Below, one piece after another: positions 10,989 to 22,135 of a stretch of DNA of 64,000 nucleotides. Every line of letters begins with the position of its first letter. Positions within the stretch are counted from its first letter, which is position 1. This stretch comes from Diphasiastrum complanatum (lineage: Eukaryota > Streptophyta > Lycopodiopsida > Lycopodiales > Lycopodiaceae): the NCBI GenBank assembly GCA_029204225.1, contig CM055108.1, positions 12,401,955 to 12,465,954 of the forward strand, written 5' to 3'. Under the pieces are notes generated by a model that saw only the letters and a program-made list of their open reading frames with translations, did not search any database and was not told the origin of the DNA. Position numbers and translations under genes: made by a program.

Positions 10989-11104
10989 CAAGACTAGCAT
11001 GCTAAAATTGTTGATTTCTACCTTCTAACTAGTTCTAGATGTGTTGATCAAATTGACCCAAGATCAAAATCCATTAAGTGCATTTTGGATCATAATTTTT
11101 CACA
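10989..11104 (+). repeat. Copia-D 5' LTR remnant, unit A
   Basis: The last about 115 bp of an LTR, ending in TTTTCACA directly before a primer-binding site. The left end is truncated against the non-LTR scrap. A copy is at 45037-45148. Confidence 0.75.
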
Positions 11105-11116
11105 TGGTATCAGAGC
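11105..11116 (+). promoter_or_regulatory. Copia-D primer-binding site, unit A
   Basis: TGGTATCAGAGC directly after the LTR CA end. It is complementary to the 3' end of plant initiator Met tRNA, the usual copia primer. Confidence 0.9.
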
Positions 11117-11695
11117 AGGTTGGATGTCAAATTTGGAGATTCAACGTTTCTAGTGGTGGATCTGAGGGCCCCATAAATTCTTTGTGGATTACACACTCAA
11201 ATCAAGTTGTTGGAAGCATAGAAAGTGGATCTTTGTGATCCTATCACCATTTTAAGTCAAATTGCTTGTAGTAGGCCAATTTTTGAATCCATGCACTGAA
11301 ATTTGGAGACAAAAATTGCCTATGGTAGATAATCATACATTCTAGTAGATGTCATATCAAGATTCGAGCTTTTGCATCTAGATTCTTCTTGATTCAATAT
11401 TTTGCATTTTTGGAGAGACCTTAAATTTGGTAGGATCTCTTGATTTTCAGGTTGCTGGATTCTCAATAGTAGATTTATGTCTTAGGTGTTAGCAAAAGTT
11501 CATCTTATTGTGTTTAGATATACTGTGATCAAGAAATTAAATTTCTATGTGCTAGGAATTGCTAGAAAGAAGAGAAAAAGGAGAGAATAGAATGTTCCAT
11601 ATCTTTGTGATTTTTTCTTAAGTTTCATTTGTAGATGTCAAGGGAGTGCTTTGTGCATTGGAACAGGTTCAAAGTGAAGATCAAATCATTGCAAC

Positions 11696-12570
11696 ATGGC
11701 AATCTCAAGTGGCTTCATGTTAGAAGGCAACAATAGACTTACCTCTAACAACTATTCTACTTGGAAGATAAGGATGGAGTCCTTATTGGAGATGAATGAG
11801 TTGATGGAGATTGTTGCAGGTGTGAAGGAGAGGCCTCAAGCACCCGAAGATCAGTTGATGTATGATCAGAGAGCTAAAAGAGCTCTACACATGATTAAGA
11901 TGAATGTTACCGATGAGCTTCTAAAGGAAGGTGGTAAGAGCATTACATCAAAGGCGGCTTGGGATTCATTAAAGAAGCTTTATGAATCTAAGTCTACATC
12001 TAGGGTACCAACCCAAAGAAGATAAATCTTTTTTAGTTTGCAAAAGAAGTAAGAGAGTGCTCATGCTTTTGTTTTGAGAATTAAAGCATACAATGATGAG
12101 CTTGCATATATTGACGAGAGTATTAAGGATGTAGACCTTGTTCAAGTAGTTCTTAATGGCTTGTTGGATGATCATGCTAATCTTGTTGAAAGCTTTTCCA
12201 TTCAAAAGATGTTACCAAGCATGTTGGATTTGCAAGAGATATTGGTGAAGGATGAGTCTAGGCTTCAATCAAGAGGAAGTGGATCTACATCTCAAGTTGA
12301 TGGAGATGAGGCTATGTTCATAAAAGACAAATTCATGGGCAAAGACAAAAGCAAGTGGTCAAAGGGTCAAGGTCAAGGTGAGCCTTCATATTTCTTTAAG
12401 AAGAAGAAAGATAAGTCAAATTTGAAGTGCTTCTATTGCAGAATCAAAGGGCCTTTTTCTAGTGATTGCTTTAAGAGGAAGAGAGATCAAGGTGATAAGA
12501 AAACCAACCTAGCTATTGATGAAGATGATGTTGATGAACAAATCTCAAATGATGCTTTGATCTTGCTTGT
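11696..12570 (+). pseudogene. Copia-D gag, unit A
   Basis: Frame starts with ATG at 11696 after a 580-base leader. N-terminal copia gag motifs are N-Y-S-T-W-K-I-R-M-E-S-L-L and H-M-I-K-M-N-V. A TAA at about 12023 stops it; the rest follows at 12074-12577 with L-V-Q-V-V-L-N-G-L-L-D-D. The zinc knuckle reads C-F-Y-C-R-I-K-G-P-F-S-S-D-C, with Pro in place of the zinc-binding His. Dead copy; the stop after the Q-R-R motif is shared with unit B (46068-46070). Confidence 0.9.
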
Positions 12571-12576
12571 TGGCTA

Positions 12577-13183
12577 ATGATGGAGACATTGATCCTTGGT
12601 GGATTTGATAGTGGAGCTACATCACACATGACAGATCATGAGGAGTATTACTCATCCTTGATGGCATTTGAAGGTGACAAGAAGGTTATTTACACGGCCA
12701 ATGATGGTGAGTGTGCAATCAAAGGGATTGACATAATTCCTATTTCCCTTTCCACAAATAGGAATGTGAATTTGAGAGATGTTTTGTTCATTCCTTCCAT
12801 TACTAAGAACCTTCTTAGTGTAAGTCAACTGCTTGATAAGGGATCCAAGGTGGAGTTTGTTGGTGATGCTTGTTTGATCAAGAAAGAAGATGAATTGATT
12901 GCAAAAGGGAAAAGGCAAGGTAAGTTGTTCAAACTTGATGCTTTTGTGGTTGCTAACCAATTTGGATGTATGGCAAACAAAGACATGCCAAATCAAAAGG
13001 TATGGCACAAGAGATTGGGGCATCTCAACATCAAGTTAGTGGAGGTGATGGAAAAAAGGCAAGTTGTTTTTGGTCTTCCCAAATCTTTGTCAAGCATTAG
13101 TGATGTTGTGAGCAATGTGCACGTTATAAGTCACATAGGTTACCTTACAAGAGATCTATGTCTAGACCAAATAAGGCCGAGAG
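12577..13183 (+). pseudogene. Copia-D protease and pre-integrase domain, unit A
   Basis: Shows the aspartic protease D-S-G-A-T-S-H motif near the start, the L-L-S-V-S-Q-L-L strand, and the HHCC pre-integrase start V-W-H-K-R-L-G-H-L-N. The Cys pair of the zinc site is not recognisable. At about 13182 the frame switches to sequence that elsewhere (18372) lies beyond the integrase and cassette, so about 1.8 kb of pol is deleted in this copy. Confidence 0.88.
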
Positions 13184-14500
13184 CTAGCTCTTTGATGCCA
13201 TGGATTCCATTGATTGAAGATTAGGATGGCCCAATCTTTTGTGCCAAAGCTCCACTTGAGCTAACCATATTCACACTTTCAATAGCCAAATTAGCATCCA
13301 ACTTGAAAAGCCTTCCTTGCTTAATGCCACTAGCTATGCACTCATTATGTTTCAAGATGGAACACACTCCATTCTTGAAATGTACATCTAGTCCATTGTC
13401 CATTAATTGACCAACACTAAGCAAGTTTTTTGTAATGGATGGAATATACAAAACATTATCAAGGTCTATCCTTTTAGATGATCCTAAGCATAATGTAATA
13501 GATCCTATGCCATCTATCTTGCATTCTTGATCACTAGCAGTGTAGATTGATTTCTTAGAATCATTACAAGAAAGTAGATAAGAGAAATAATGCTTGTTGA
13601 ATGACATGTGGGAACTAGCTCCACTATCATTCCGCCATTTCTCTTGGCTTGATGTTGGTGTAGATGTTGCCATCAAGGATGTCTTGAAGCCATCTTCTTC
13701 CTCCTCCCCATGTGCAAGATTGCCTTGATCTTCATTCCCTTGTGCATTCTTCTTCTTATAGCATTCGGAAGAAAGTGTCCTTTCTTCCCACAAAAGAAAC
13801 ACTTCAACTTTGATTTGTTCTTTTGCTTCCCTTTGGAGGTAGATACTCCATCCTTTGCCTCGGCCTCCTTGCCTTGGATCTTGTTGAAAGCATGAGACTT
13901 CTTCTTGCCTTCAGATGTGAAGTTTTCTTTCTCATCACCATTATGTAGTGATAAGGACCCCATTCTTGTTTTGAGGTGAAGAATCCTACTCTCCTCGGCC
14001 ATAAGAACATTATGCAATTTCTCAATTGATGGCAGTTGGTCTTGAATAGCAAACGATTGAACTTTCAAAATGACTTGTACTAGTTCATTATCTTGGATCT
14101 TCTCTCCTATAGATCACAATTCTTTGCTCAAGGATTTTATCCTCAGGACATATTCTTGTCCATTTTCTCCACTTCCCTTCATGATTTATCAAGTTTCTTA
14201 GCATAAGCACTCTTGAAGTGTTGTTGGATTCATAAATGTTCTTTAGTGAATCCCAAGCCTCTTTTGATGTGGTACAAGAAGCTACCTCCTTCAAGAGGTC
14301 ATTGCTTACATTTAACTTCAAGCAATGTAGGGCTAATCTAACCCTCTTCTTGTACTTTAGTTGTTCTTGGGGAGATTGAGGCTCTTCCTCAACTCCTAAG
14401 ACAATATCAAAGAGATCATGAACCACTAGTAGTGATTCCATTCTTTCTTGTGAAAGTTAGTTTCTCACTAGATTCTAACATGTATCCACCCATGGATGTC
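13184..14500 (-). pseudogene. Copia-E gag and protease, antisense, unit A
   Basis: On the minus strand: gag N-terminus at 14088-14441 (R-L-A-L-H-C-L-K-L-N-V), gag middle and knuckle at 13673-14068 (C-F-F-C-G-K-K-G-H-F, then a frameshift), and protease at 13221-13802 (D-S-G-A-S-S-H-M-S-F-N and L-L-S-V-G-Q-L-M). It is a different copia family from Copia-D. A copy with its ATG preserved is at 47643-49018. Integrase, RT and RNase H are missing. Confidence 0.88.
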
Positions 14501-15081
14501 ATTTAGAATGAAAGCCTATGAGATACACAAAGATCTCTTGATAAGGTGTGATATAAGATAGATTTCTAGCTTTCAAGAGTATTTTAATCTTGGCCCAATA
14601 AATCCTAGTTCAACTTGGATGATGGTATGATAGATCAACTACAAATATCCTAGCAATTCACTCCTCAAAGAAATTGATTCTAGTTCAATTTGGTTTGATA
14701 TTTCACACACACTTAAGATCTGAACAAATCAGCCTTAAAAATCTGATCTAATGCCTCAAGATGAGTTGCTTCAATGACTCAAATCACTATTTGATAATTA
14801 GCATTCAATAGATTGAACCTAGATCGAGACAATGCACCAAAAGCCTTGAATTTTGGACTAGTATGCACTTTTTTGGATCAAAAACACTAATGGAAGTTAA
14901 TTTGAAGGTTTCTATATGGTTTCACACATGTGGATAGTACTTCATCAGCCCACAAATCGATTTTGACCAAAAACAATGATGTAACTTCTCTCTTTGAACT
15001 CGCCCTCTCTAGAACTCAAAAACAGCAAATTGTCAATGATTTCTCAAGTACTATTAATCATTTAGATCACTCTTAGACTTA
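14501..15081 (-). other. Copia-E untranslated leader, unit A
   Basis: Non-coding stretch between the Copia-E primer site and gag start. It includes one CACATGTGG element near 14924. The unit B copy (49019-49380) is about 200 bp shorter. Confidence 0.6.
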
Positions 15082-15093
15082 GCTCTGATACCA
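15082..15093 (-). promoter_or_regulatory. Copia-E primer-binding site, unit A
   Basis: On the minus strand this reads TGGTATCAGAGC, directly next to the LTR end TTGACA. Complementary to initiator Met tRNA. The unit B copy (49381-49392) has one substitution in the last base. Confidence 0.9.
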
Positions 15094-15930
15094 TGTCAAT
15101 TTTCAAAGAAAAAGGACAAATATTGATTGTACTATCAATCATTAAGAGTTATTGATTGATTAATCCAAAGATCTATCAAGTTCTAGATGTTAGATCTTGA
15201 TCTAGATGCTTTACACTATGATTTAAGCAAGAGCAATGGATCAAATGATCAAACACATGGATGGGCGGCCTCACATGTGTGGAGGATAGTACCTGCACAG
15301 CTTGTTTACAGAGAGTAAAGTACATTAACTTACAAATGCATTTCATTCATCAAAACTCAAGACAAATGTAGAAATCTCAACAAAACTAGAATTTGGCAAT
15401 CTCACATCAACTTGTAGTAGATTTGGTTGATCCCTATTTTAGATCAAGTACATCCATGAGATGTGTACTGTCCAGCAGGCCTTCACACGTGTGAAGAGGG
15501 CCTAGTCATCCAGATCCACCAATGGGAGCCATATGTGCTCATTTCCCTATTCTCTTTGGCTAGGAAACAAAAAGCTAGTCTTCCACATTTATAAGAATAT
15601 TCCCTATAAAATAGGATCTAATGGAATCTTCCTGTCTTCTAGAAGCTTATCCACATGTGTGAATGGTATCTTGACATGTGTGAGTAATAACTCATTCACA
15701 TGGAAGTCCAATCTATTTACACAAAGTTTGACCAATTTGACCATTTTCAAGATTCTACTCAAAGGTCAGTTTCACACTAGTGTAGATCAAGCTAAAATCA
15801 ATATAACTTTATAAAAATGACTTATGTACATTCTTTCACACATGGGAACATACTCCACACGTGTGAGAACCTATCAAGCTCAAATCACTTGAGATCTACA
15901 AGGTACAACAAGTTGGAAGTGATATTTTAA
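15094..15930 (-). repeat. Copia-E 5' LTR, unit A
   Basis: Begins TGTCAA on the plus strand and runs to 'gatattttaa', where the unit B copy (49393-50244) continues to the terminal CA. It contains a perfect 16-bp palindrome CTTCACACGTGTGAAG (15481-15496), a second CACACGTGTG (15856-15865) and several CACATGTG-type relatives (about 15272, 15652, 15674). No 3' LTR partner is found in the window. Confidence 0.8.
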
Positions 15931-16028
15931 TCACACTCTGAAAAAGAATATAACTAATTGTTAAAAATGTTCAAAAAAAGAAGTGCAAGTCAAAACTCAC
16001 AAATGTTTTTCTAAAATATATCAAAGAA

Positions 16029-17340
16029 ACTCATCCTTGATGGCATTTCAAGGTGACAAGAAGGTTATTTACACGGCCAATGATGGTGAGTGTGCAATCA
16101 AATGGATTGACATGATTCCTATTTCCCTTTCCACAAATAGGAATGTGAATATGAGAGATGTTTTGTTCATTCCTTCCATTAGCAAGAACCTTCTTAGTGT
16201 AAGTCAATTGCTTGATAAGGGATTCAAGGTGGAGTTTGTTGGTGATGCTTGTTTGATCAAGAAAGAAGATGAATTGATTGCAAAAGGGAAAAGGCAAGGT
16301 AAGTTGTTCAAACTCGATGCTTTTGTTGTTGCTAACCAATTTGGATGTATGGCAAACAAAGACATGCCAAATCAAAAGGTATGGCACAAGAGTGGGGCAC
16401 CTCAACATCAAGTCAATGGAGGTGATGGAAAAAAGGCAAGTTGTTTTTGGTCTTCCCAAATCTTTTTCAAGCATTAGTCATGTTGTGAGTAATGTGCACG
16501 TTCTAAGTCACATAGGTTACCTTACAAGAGATCTATGTCTAGATCAAATAAGACTTTCCATCTTGAGCATTTGGATATTCATGGTTAATCTTTAATTGGC
16601 ATTGCTAAAGCCAAGATTTATGTTACATTCATTGATGATTTTAGTAGATTTTTTTGGGTCTATCTACTAAAAAGCAAAGTTTAGGTGTTTGATATCTTTG
16701 TCAAGTCCAAGATTGCAAGAGAGGTTCAACTTTTTACAAAGATCAAGTGCTTGAGGAGTGAAAATGGTGGAGAGTACATATCTACCAAGGCCTTTTGTGA
16801 AGAACATGGGATCAAGATGGAGTACACAAGCCCAAGGACACCACAACAAAATGGAGTGGCCGAGAGGAAGAATAGAACTTTATGTGAAAGTGCCAAAGTC
16901 ATGAGGTTGGGTGCTAATATTCCTAAATTCTTTTGGGATCAAGCTTTGGTGTGTGCTCATTTTCTATGTAATAGATGGCCAAGTGTGGTATTGGATGAAA
17001 AAACTCCTTTTAAAATATTGTTTGGTAGGAGGCCGAGTGTGAAGATTTTTAGAACTTTTGGTTGTACTATATCAACATTACTCTTCATGATAGAACCAAG
17101 GAGGACCCCTCTTCAAAGAAAGGTGTATTTGTTGGCTACAGTGAGGTAAGCAAGGCTTACAAGATCTACATTCCGTCAACCAATAAAGTGGTCATTCCAA
17201 GAAAGTTTATTTTTGAAGAAGGAAATTTTCCAAAAGCTTCTTCAAGTGGTGGTGTGGACATTGGATCTAAAATTCTTGATGTTGATCATGTGATTGATGG
17301 TACTTTGGATGTTGATGGTGAAGGGCAAAATTGAAGTCAA
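16029..17340 (+). pseudogene. Copia-D pre-integrase and integrase, second copy in unit A
   Basis: Starts mid-protease with a repeat of 12650-13150 (S-S-L-M-A-F, L-L-S-V-S-Q-L-L), then integrase: H-L-D-I-H-G near 16570, L-R-S-E-N-G-G-E-Y (catalytic Asp replaced by Glu) and P-Q-Q-N-G-V-A-E-R with the final Glu. Frame breaks lie near 16393, 16590, 16680, 17065 and 17333. It continues to S-K-A-Y-K-I-Y-I-P-S-T-N-K-V. The join at 16029-16031 (ACT) connects Copia-E flank to mid Copia-D and marks a tandem duplication. Confidence 0.88.
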
Positions 17341-18110
17341 AATCCAAGGAGGACATAAAGGGAAAGACAACAACCTTTCAGACTCACTTATGATGAGAAA
17401 GGTAAGCAAGTGGAAGTTACTGATCTTGCATTTCTGACATATTTTGGTGAATCTTCTTGTGTAGATGATGTTATGCAAGTGGATGATGGTTTTCATGGAA
17501 TGTATGCAACTAATGGATTTGTAAAACAAGTTTTGTTCAATGGCTTTGATGGTCAAGCGAAAGATCAAGAGGTTGATCTTAAAGGGCTTCATCAGCACAA
17601 AAGGAAAGGTGGCAATTTGGAGCTAGTCAAGAGCATCAAAGGAAGCAAAGGTGTTTTGGATCTATTTGTTTAGGTTATTGAAGACTCAAGTAAGGTCAAA
17701 GGAGCATCAAGGAATTGTTTTTGAGGTCTACTTTACTTGTGCTATATCATGTTTGAGCAATCTCATGTGAATGTGTGCAAATTGTCAAGATATGGTGAAA
17801 CTAGCTACATCGTTTTGCATCATTTTGATGCTGGAGTTGTATTAGCATTCTTGGATGGTTTTGCTAATGTAAATGAAACTATAGGAGGCTCTATATCACT
17901 CATTCATGATCAAGTCATCAAGGGTTGATGACTTCTTGTGGCAGGATGGAGATGGAGGCTCATTCATCGAGTTTTATGAAGGATACATAGCAAGAAAGGA
18001 CAAAGAGGGAGGAGACATGCAAGCAAATGGTTATCACTCACACTTATTATCTGGTTGCTGTAATTTTCCAGAGAGTTAAGTTGGAAGCATGGAGGAATCA
18101 TCTCATTTAC
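17341..18110 (+). other. Non-pol cassette in place of RT, Copia-D unit A
   Basis: After the pre-RT linker (R-L-T-Y-D-E-K-G-K-Q) and S-S-C-V-D, where RT should start, sequence changes to a non-pol translation: frame 17410-17673 with V-L-F-N-G-F-D-G-Q and G-N-L-E-L-V-K-S-I-K-G, then 17737-17928 and on to about 18080 in a shifted phase (D-D-F-L-W-Q-D-G-D-G-G-S-F). A diverged relative sits at the same place in Copia-C (25833-26070) and a close copy at 46748-47356. I do not recognise the family. No catalytic motif or membrane segment seen. Confidence 0.6.
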
Positions 18111-18218
18111 ATTCTATTTGCTTCTTCATGTTCTAGCTACTTTGGCCATGTAAATTTGATGTAAGAAATAGTGAAGCATCCCATGTGGACACTATTCTCT
18201 ATATCAATTATGGATGTT

Positions 18219-18352
18219 ACTATGAAACTATAGAAAGGAGGTCTATACTTAGGATGGATATCATTCTAAATCTGGATCAAAGTAGTGTGGTTTACGGTCA
18301 CTATGAAACCATAGAAAGGAGGTCTATACTTAGGATGGATATCATTCTAAAT
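18219..18352 (+). repeat. 81-bp-period direct repeat
   Basis: A 53-bp sequence starting ACTATGAAAC occurs at 18219-18271 and 18300-18352, nearly identical, 81 bp apart. The same pair is at 47495-47628 in unit B. It lies 3' of the cassette where a 3' LTR would be expected. Confidence 0.85.
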
Positions 18353-18369
18353 TCTTGAAAGCTTTTTGG

Positions 18370-18658
18370 TAGGCCGAGAGCTAGCTCCTTTGATGCCATG
18401 GATTCCATTGATTGAAGATTAGGATGACCCAATCTTTTGTGCCAAAGCTCCACTTGAGCTAACCATATTCACACTTTCAATAGCCAAATTAGCATCCAAC
18501 TTTATTCACACTTTCAAGCTAAAATCAACATAACTTTATAAAAATGACTTATGTACATTCTTTCACACATGGGAACAGACTCCACACTGTGAGAACCTAT
18601 GAAGCTCAAATAACTTGAGATCTACAAGGTACAACAAGTTGGAAGTGATATTTTAACA
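18370..18658 (-). pseudogene. Copia-E remnant with internal deletion and filler
   Basis: Joins the Copia-E protease end (as at 13184-13300) to the outer part of its LTR (as at 15780-15925), losing about 2.5 kb. At the join, a 15-base sequence at 18503-18517 repeats 18466-18480 exactly. The LTR end here keeps the terminal AACA at 18655-18658. Confidence 0.8.
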
Positions 18659-20523
18659 AAAATTAGGCAATAAAAGAAAATCTATTATGGACAAATTTCA
18701 AGTACAATACATAGTGACCAAGAAGGAGCATGATTTCACACTCTGATGAAGAATATAAGTAATTGTTAAAAATGTTAAAATCAAGAAGTGCAAGTCAAAA
18801 CTCACAAATTTTTCCCTAAAATATATCAAAGAAACTGATGTGAAGGAAGATTTTTTTTTTATGTAAGTGAAGTAATATCATTTTTCAATTATTGAAAATG
18901 AATCATAGCATGATTGTTTATAAATGTTTGATAGTATCATGCATAACCTTTGAGTTCAAAAAGATTCAGTGGATCCTCTAATGCCAAAGAGAAAGTGAAT
19001 TTTATGATGACCCTCTCCTATAACTCAAATAGATTTTCTATGTCCAAGAAAACTTCCTTCATTTATCCCCCAAGGAACAATTATTTCGATATAGATAAAG
19101 TGAGTCACTTCAACACTCTTGTCCAAGGTATTGATGAATATTTTAAAAACTTTGCAAGATAATCTAAGAAGATTATCGTCATCATTCAATGGAATGTAGT
19201 AAGCGTATTACCCAAAGCAAATGACATCCTTTTGCAAACAAAGCTCCCTCAATTGGTAGTCAAGGTTCCATCCTCAATAATTCATTCCAACCACAACCTC
19301 AAGAAGACCAATTAATCATTCTAGTAGTAGTATAAGCGAATTTCTTTGTATTCATCATAATCTCTTTGAGTAGGCAATGACACCAAAGTCTTAGCATATC
19401 TCATAGCATGCTATATCATAAAAAATTGTTTTATCTAGAATAAAAGGTTTTTAATCCCCTGAACAAAACAAGAGTTCAATTACTATTATCCACAGATCAT
19501 TCTTTATTATTGTTTCACTCAAAATTGTATTTCGATCGCTTGATAGTGTTGGCTTGAATTCACATCTAGCAATATAACAATATTACTATGTTTATATATA
19601 GGACTAATTTGCTCTTAAGACATTATTTTCCTTCTTTATGCCATTAGATAAGGTAGTATCCAACAATCATTATAATTATTGGCATGTGCTCACCATAAGT
19701 TGAATAAAGATGTGTGCGATGAGTGTTTCAAACGTCCATAACACACATAAAAGTGTTTGTATGGTTTCCAATAGATCATCCTTTACTTAATATAGACATG
19801 AATACAAAATCTCAATTCTCAACAATTAATTTTTCATTGATCAACAAATTTCTTATTCTATCAGCCTCAATTTTGTATGCACTCTATTAAATGGTTCACT
19901 ACTTGATTCAATATCAAGTAAAACTTACTTCTTCAAGTAGCCACACAATGAAGGTAGGTATCTAGTAATTTTTCAATGTGTTACCATTCATGACATTGTT
20001 CTTGTAAATCCATTTAAATGTATATTGTACATTTCAATAAAATATTATTATTTAACTCAACACATGGAAATACAATTGCACATGGGAAAATTAGGAATTA
20101 GAACATTCTATATTGGATTCTAGTATAAAACATTGTTGAATAGAGACTTGTGCGATGAGCGTTTCAAAGGTTCATCACATAGATAAACTTAGTTGTATGG
20201 TATCCAATAGACCATCCTTTACTCAATAAAGATGTGAATATAGAATCTCAAATCTCAACAATCAATTTTTTACTCATCAACAATTCTGATATAATGAAGG
20301 TACTTATTTAGTTATTGATTTAATGTGATATCATTCATGATACCATTCTTATAAACCTGTTACAATGTATGCTATAAAATTCAATAGATTACCATTATTC
20401 TATTCAGTACATGGATATACAGATTGCATGTGGGGTAGTGGAAACTAGAAGATTTAATTATGGATGATACATAGATAATCAAAGTTCTCAAACAAAAGGC
20501 TGTATAGTGCCAATTAACTTATG
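18659..20523 (+). repeat. Copia-E flank and repeat block R, start of unit B
   Basis: 18659-19244 is shared with 50245-50821 and contains a diverged version of the short-frame block of R. 19245 onward matches window position 1 onward. Relative to unit A, about 260 bp (892-1153) is missing at 20136. R stops at 20523 (position 1553 of A) and the inverted copy begins. Confidence 0.8.
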
Positions 20524-21650
20524 ATTGTGAGTCTATCTCAACCCATTGGAGGTAGATGATCAATGAGGTAGATCTAACTATTCAATCAATCACTCTTGAG
20601 GGTTGAAAACACCCATTGAAGGTTCTTATTCTTCAAATTTGACACTTTTATGCTTATGACATTTCATTGAATAATGACGATAATCAGTTAGTACTAGCTA
20701 ACAGAGCTATAACAAATATCTATCAATAGTTTTTCTATCTTGGACAACAATGTTAAAGTGACTCCTTTTTCTATATCCAAATAAGTGTTCCTTTGGGATG
20801 AAAAAAGGAAGTTTTCTTGAACACATGAATGTGTTAGAGGCCCGATTGGAGAGGGTCATCATCAAATCAACTTCTTTTGGGCATTGATTGATCCAACAAA
20901 TTTGTTTGAACTCGAAGGTTTTATGGGACATGTGGAGGACATCCAACTACATATATAGGGAACCACAATGTGTAATTAAGTGGGAATTTTGTGGTTATTG
21001 TTTTTTAAACATAAAAGAAAAAAATGGAATGGCCCACATGCAATTTGTATATCCATGTATTAAATAGCATAATGGTAATCTATTGAATTTTATTGTATAC
21101 ATTGTAACAGGTTTATAACAACGGTATCATGAATGATATCACATTAAATCAATAACTAAATAAGTACCTTCATGATATAACGGAATTGTTGATGAGTAAA
21201 AAATTGATTGTTGAGATTTGAGATTCTATATTCACATCTTTATTGAGTAAAGGATGGTCTATTGGATACCATACAACTAAGTTTATCTATGTGATGAACC
21301 TTTGAAATGCTCATCGCACAAGTCTCTATTCAAATTCTAGTGAGCAAAAATCAATGATTTTGGCTAATTGTTGAATACTACCTTATTTAATGGCGTAAGG
21401 AAAGACGATGGTGTCTTTGAATGCTGTAACAACATTGTAATAAGCCTTGTAGATTACTCGTGATATTACTAGATGCCATTAATTCAAGCTAACCCCATCA
21501 AGTGACCAAAATAAAAACTTCAATAACACATTGTTAAATGATTATTTGCAGCTAGTATTTGCAACTAGTAATAGTTAATCAAATTCCTTATTTTGTTTGG
21601 AGGATTAACAATGTTTTATACAAGAATCCAATATAGAATGTTCTAATTCC
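20524..21650 (-). repeat. Inverted copy of repeat block R
   Basis: Reverse complement of A positions about 2058 down to 862, including the short frame (20707-20946, minus). With the forward copy before it, about 20137-20520 can pair with about 21030-21430, a stem of nearly 0.4 kb with a loop of about 0.5 kb. Confidence 0.85.
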
Positions 21651-22135
21651 TAATGGAACACACAGTTGAAACACGTTGAACATGCGACTGGACTAAATAT
21701 TGAACAAATCTTAACTAAATTTGTTTCGATCTTGCTGTAGTTGACTCGAAGATGAATATCTCTATGAAAGACAAGAATCAACTCTGAAATTACTTGAGTT
21801 TTTTGTACTCAATATTATCTGGAAGACCATGGTTATATCAGACAGATGCTATTATAAATTGGTCCACCAGACAAATATTTTTCCCAGGTATTCTCTCAGC
21901 CAGTCCAATACGAGGGTCACTTTATGAGATGGGGTGAGGAGATGGGAGGACCTAGAGAATCCTGGATCAATTTCATAGGATGTTATGAGATTGTTGAGGA
22001 AGAGAAAATGGAGTTGCCAACAACATCCGAGTTGAGGGAAGTTCTGGGTGGAACCAGAGAAAGCTTGACTGAGAGAATGGTTGATAAGAACGATTTTATG
22101 GTTATTGAGCGATCAAAAGAGTGTAAAAATAGACA
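21651..22135 (+). pseudogene. Inverted copy of the gypsy scrap of the chimera
   Basis: Matches the reverse complement of about 4640-5080: the L-F-V/Y-S-I-L-x-x-P-W-L-Y-Q region and the frame 21924-22163 (R-W-G-E-E-M-G-G-P-R-E). Thus the inversion that includes R also carried chimera sequence. At 22100-22127 it joins a stretch also present at 2072-2100 (gcgatcaaaagagtgtaaaa). Confidence 0.65.

Noticed and set aside
18219-18352. 81-bp direct repeat as an LTR pair or CRISPR-like array
   Set aside because: Only two copies with a 28-bp spacer, no primer site or TG/CA ends, and the DNA is eukaryotic.
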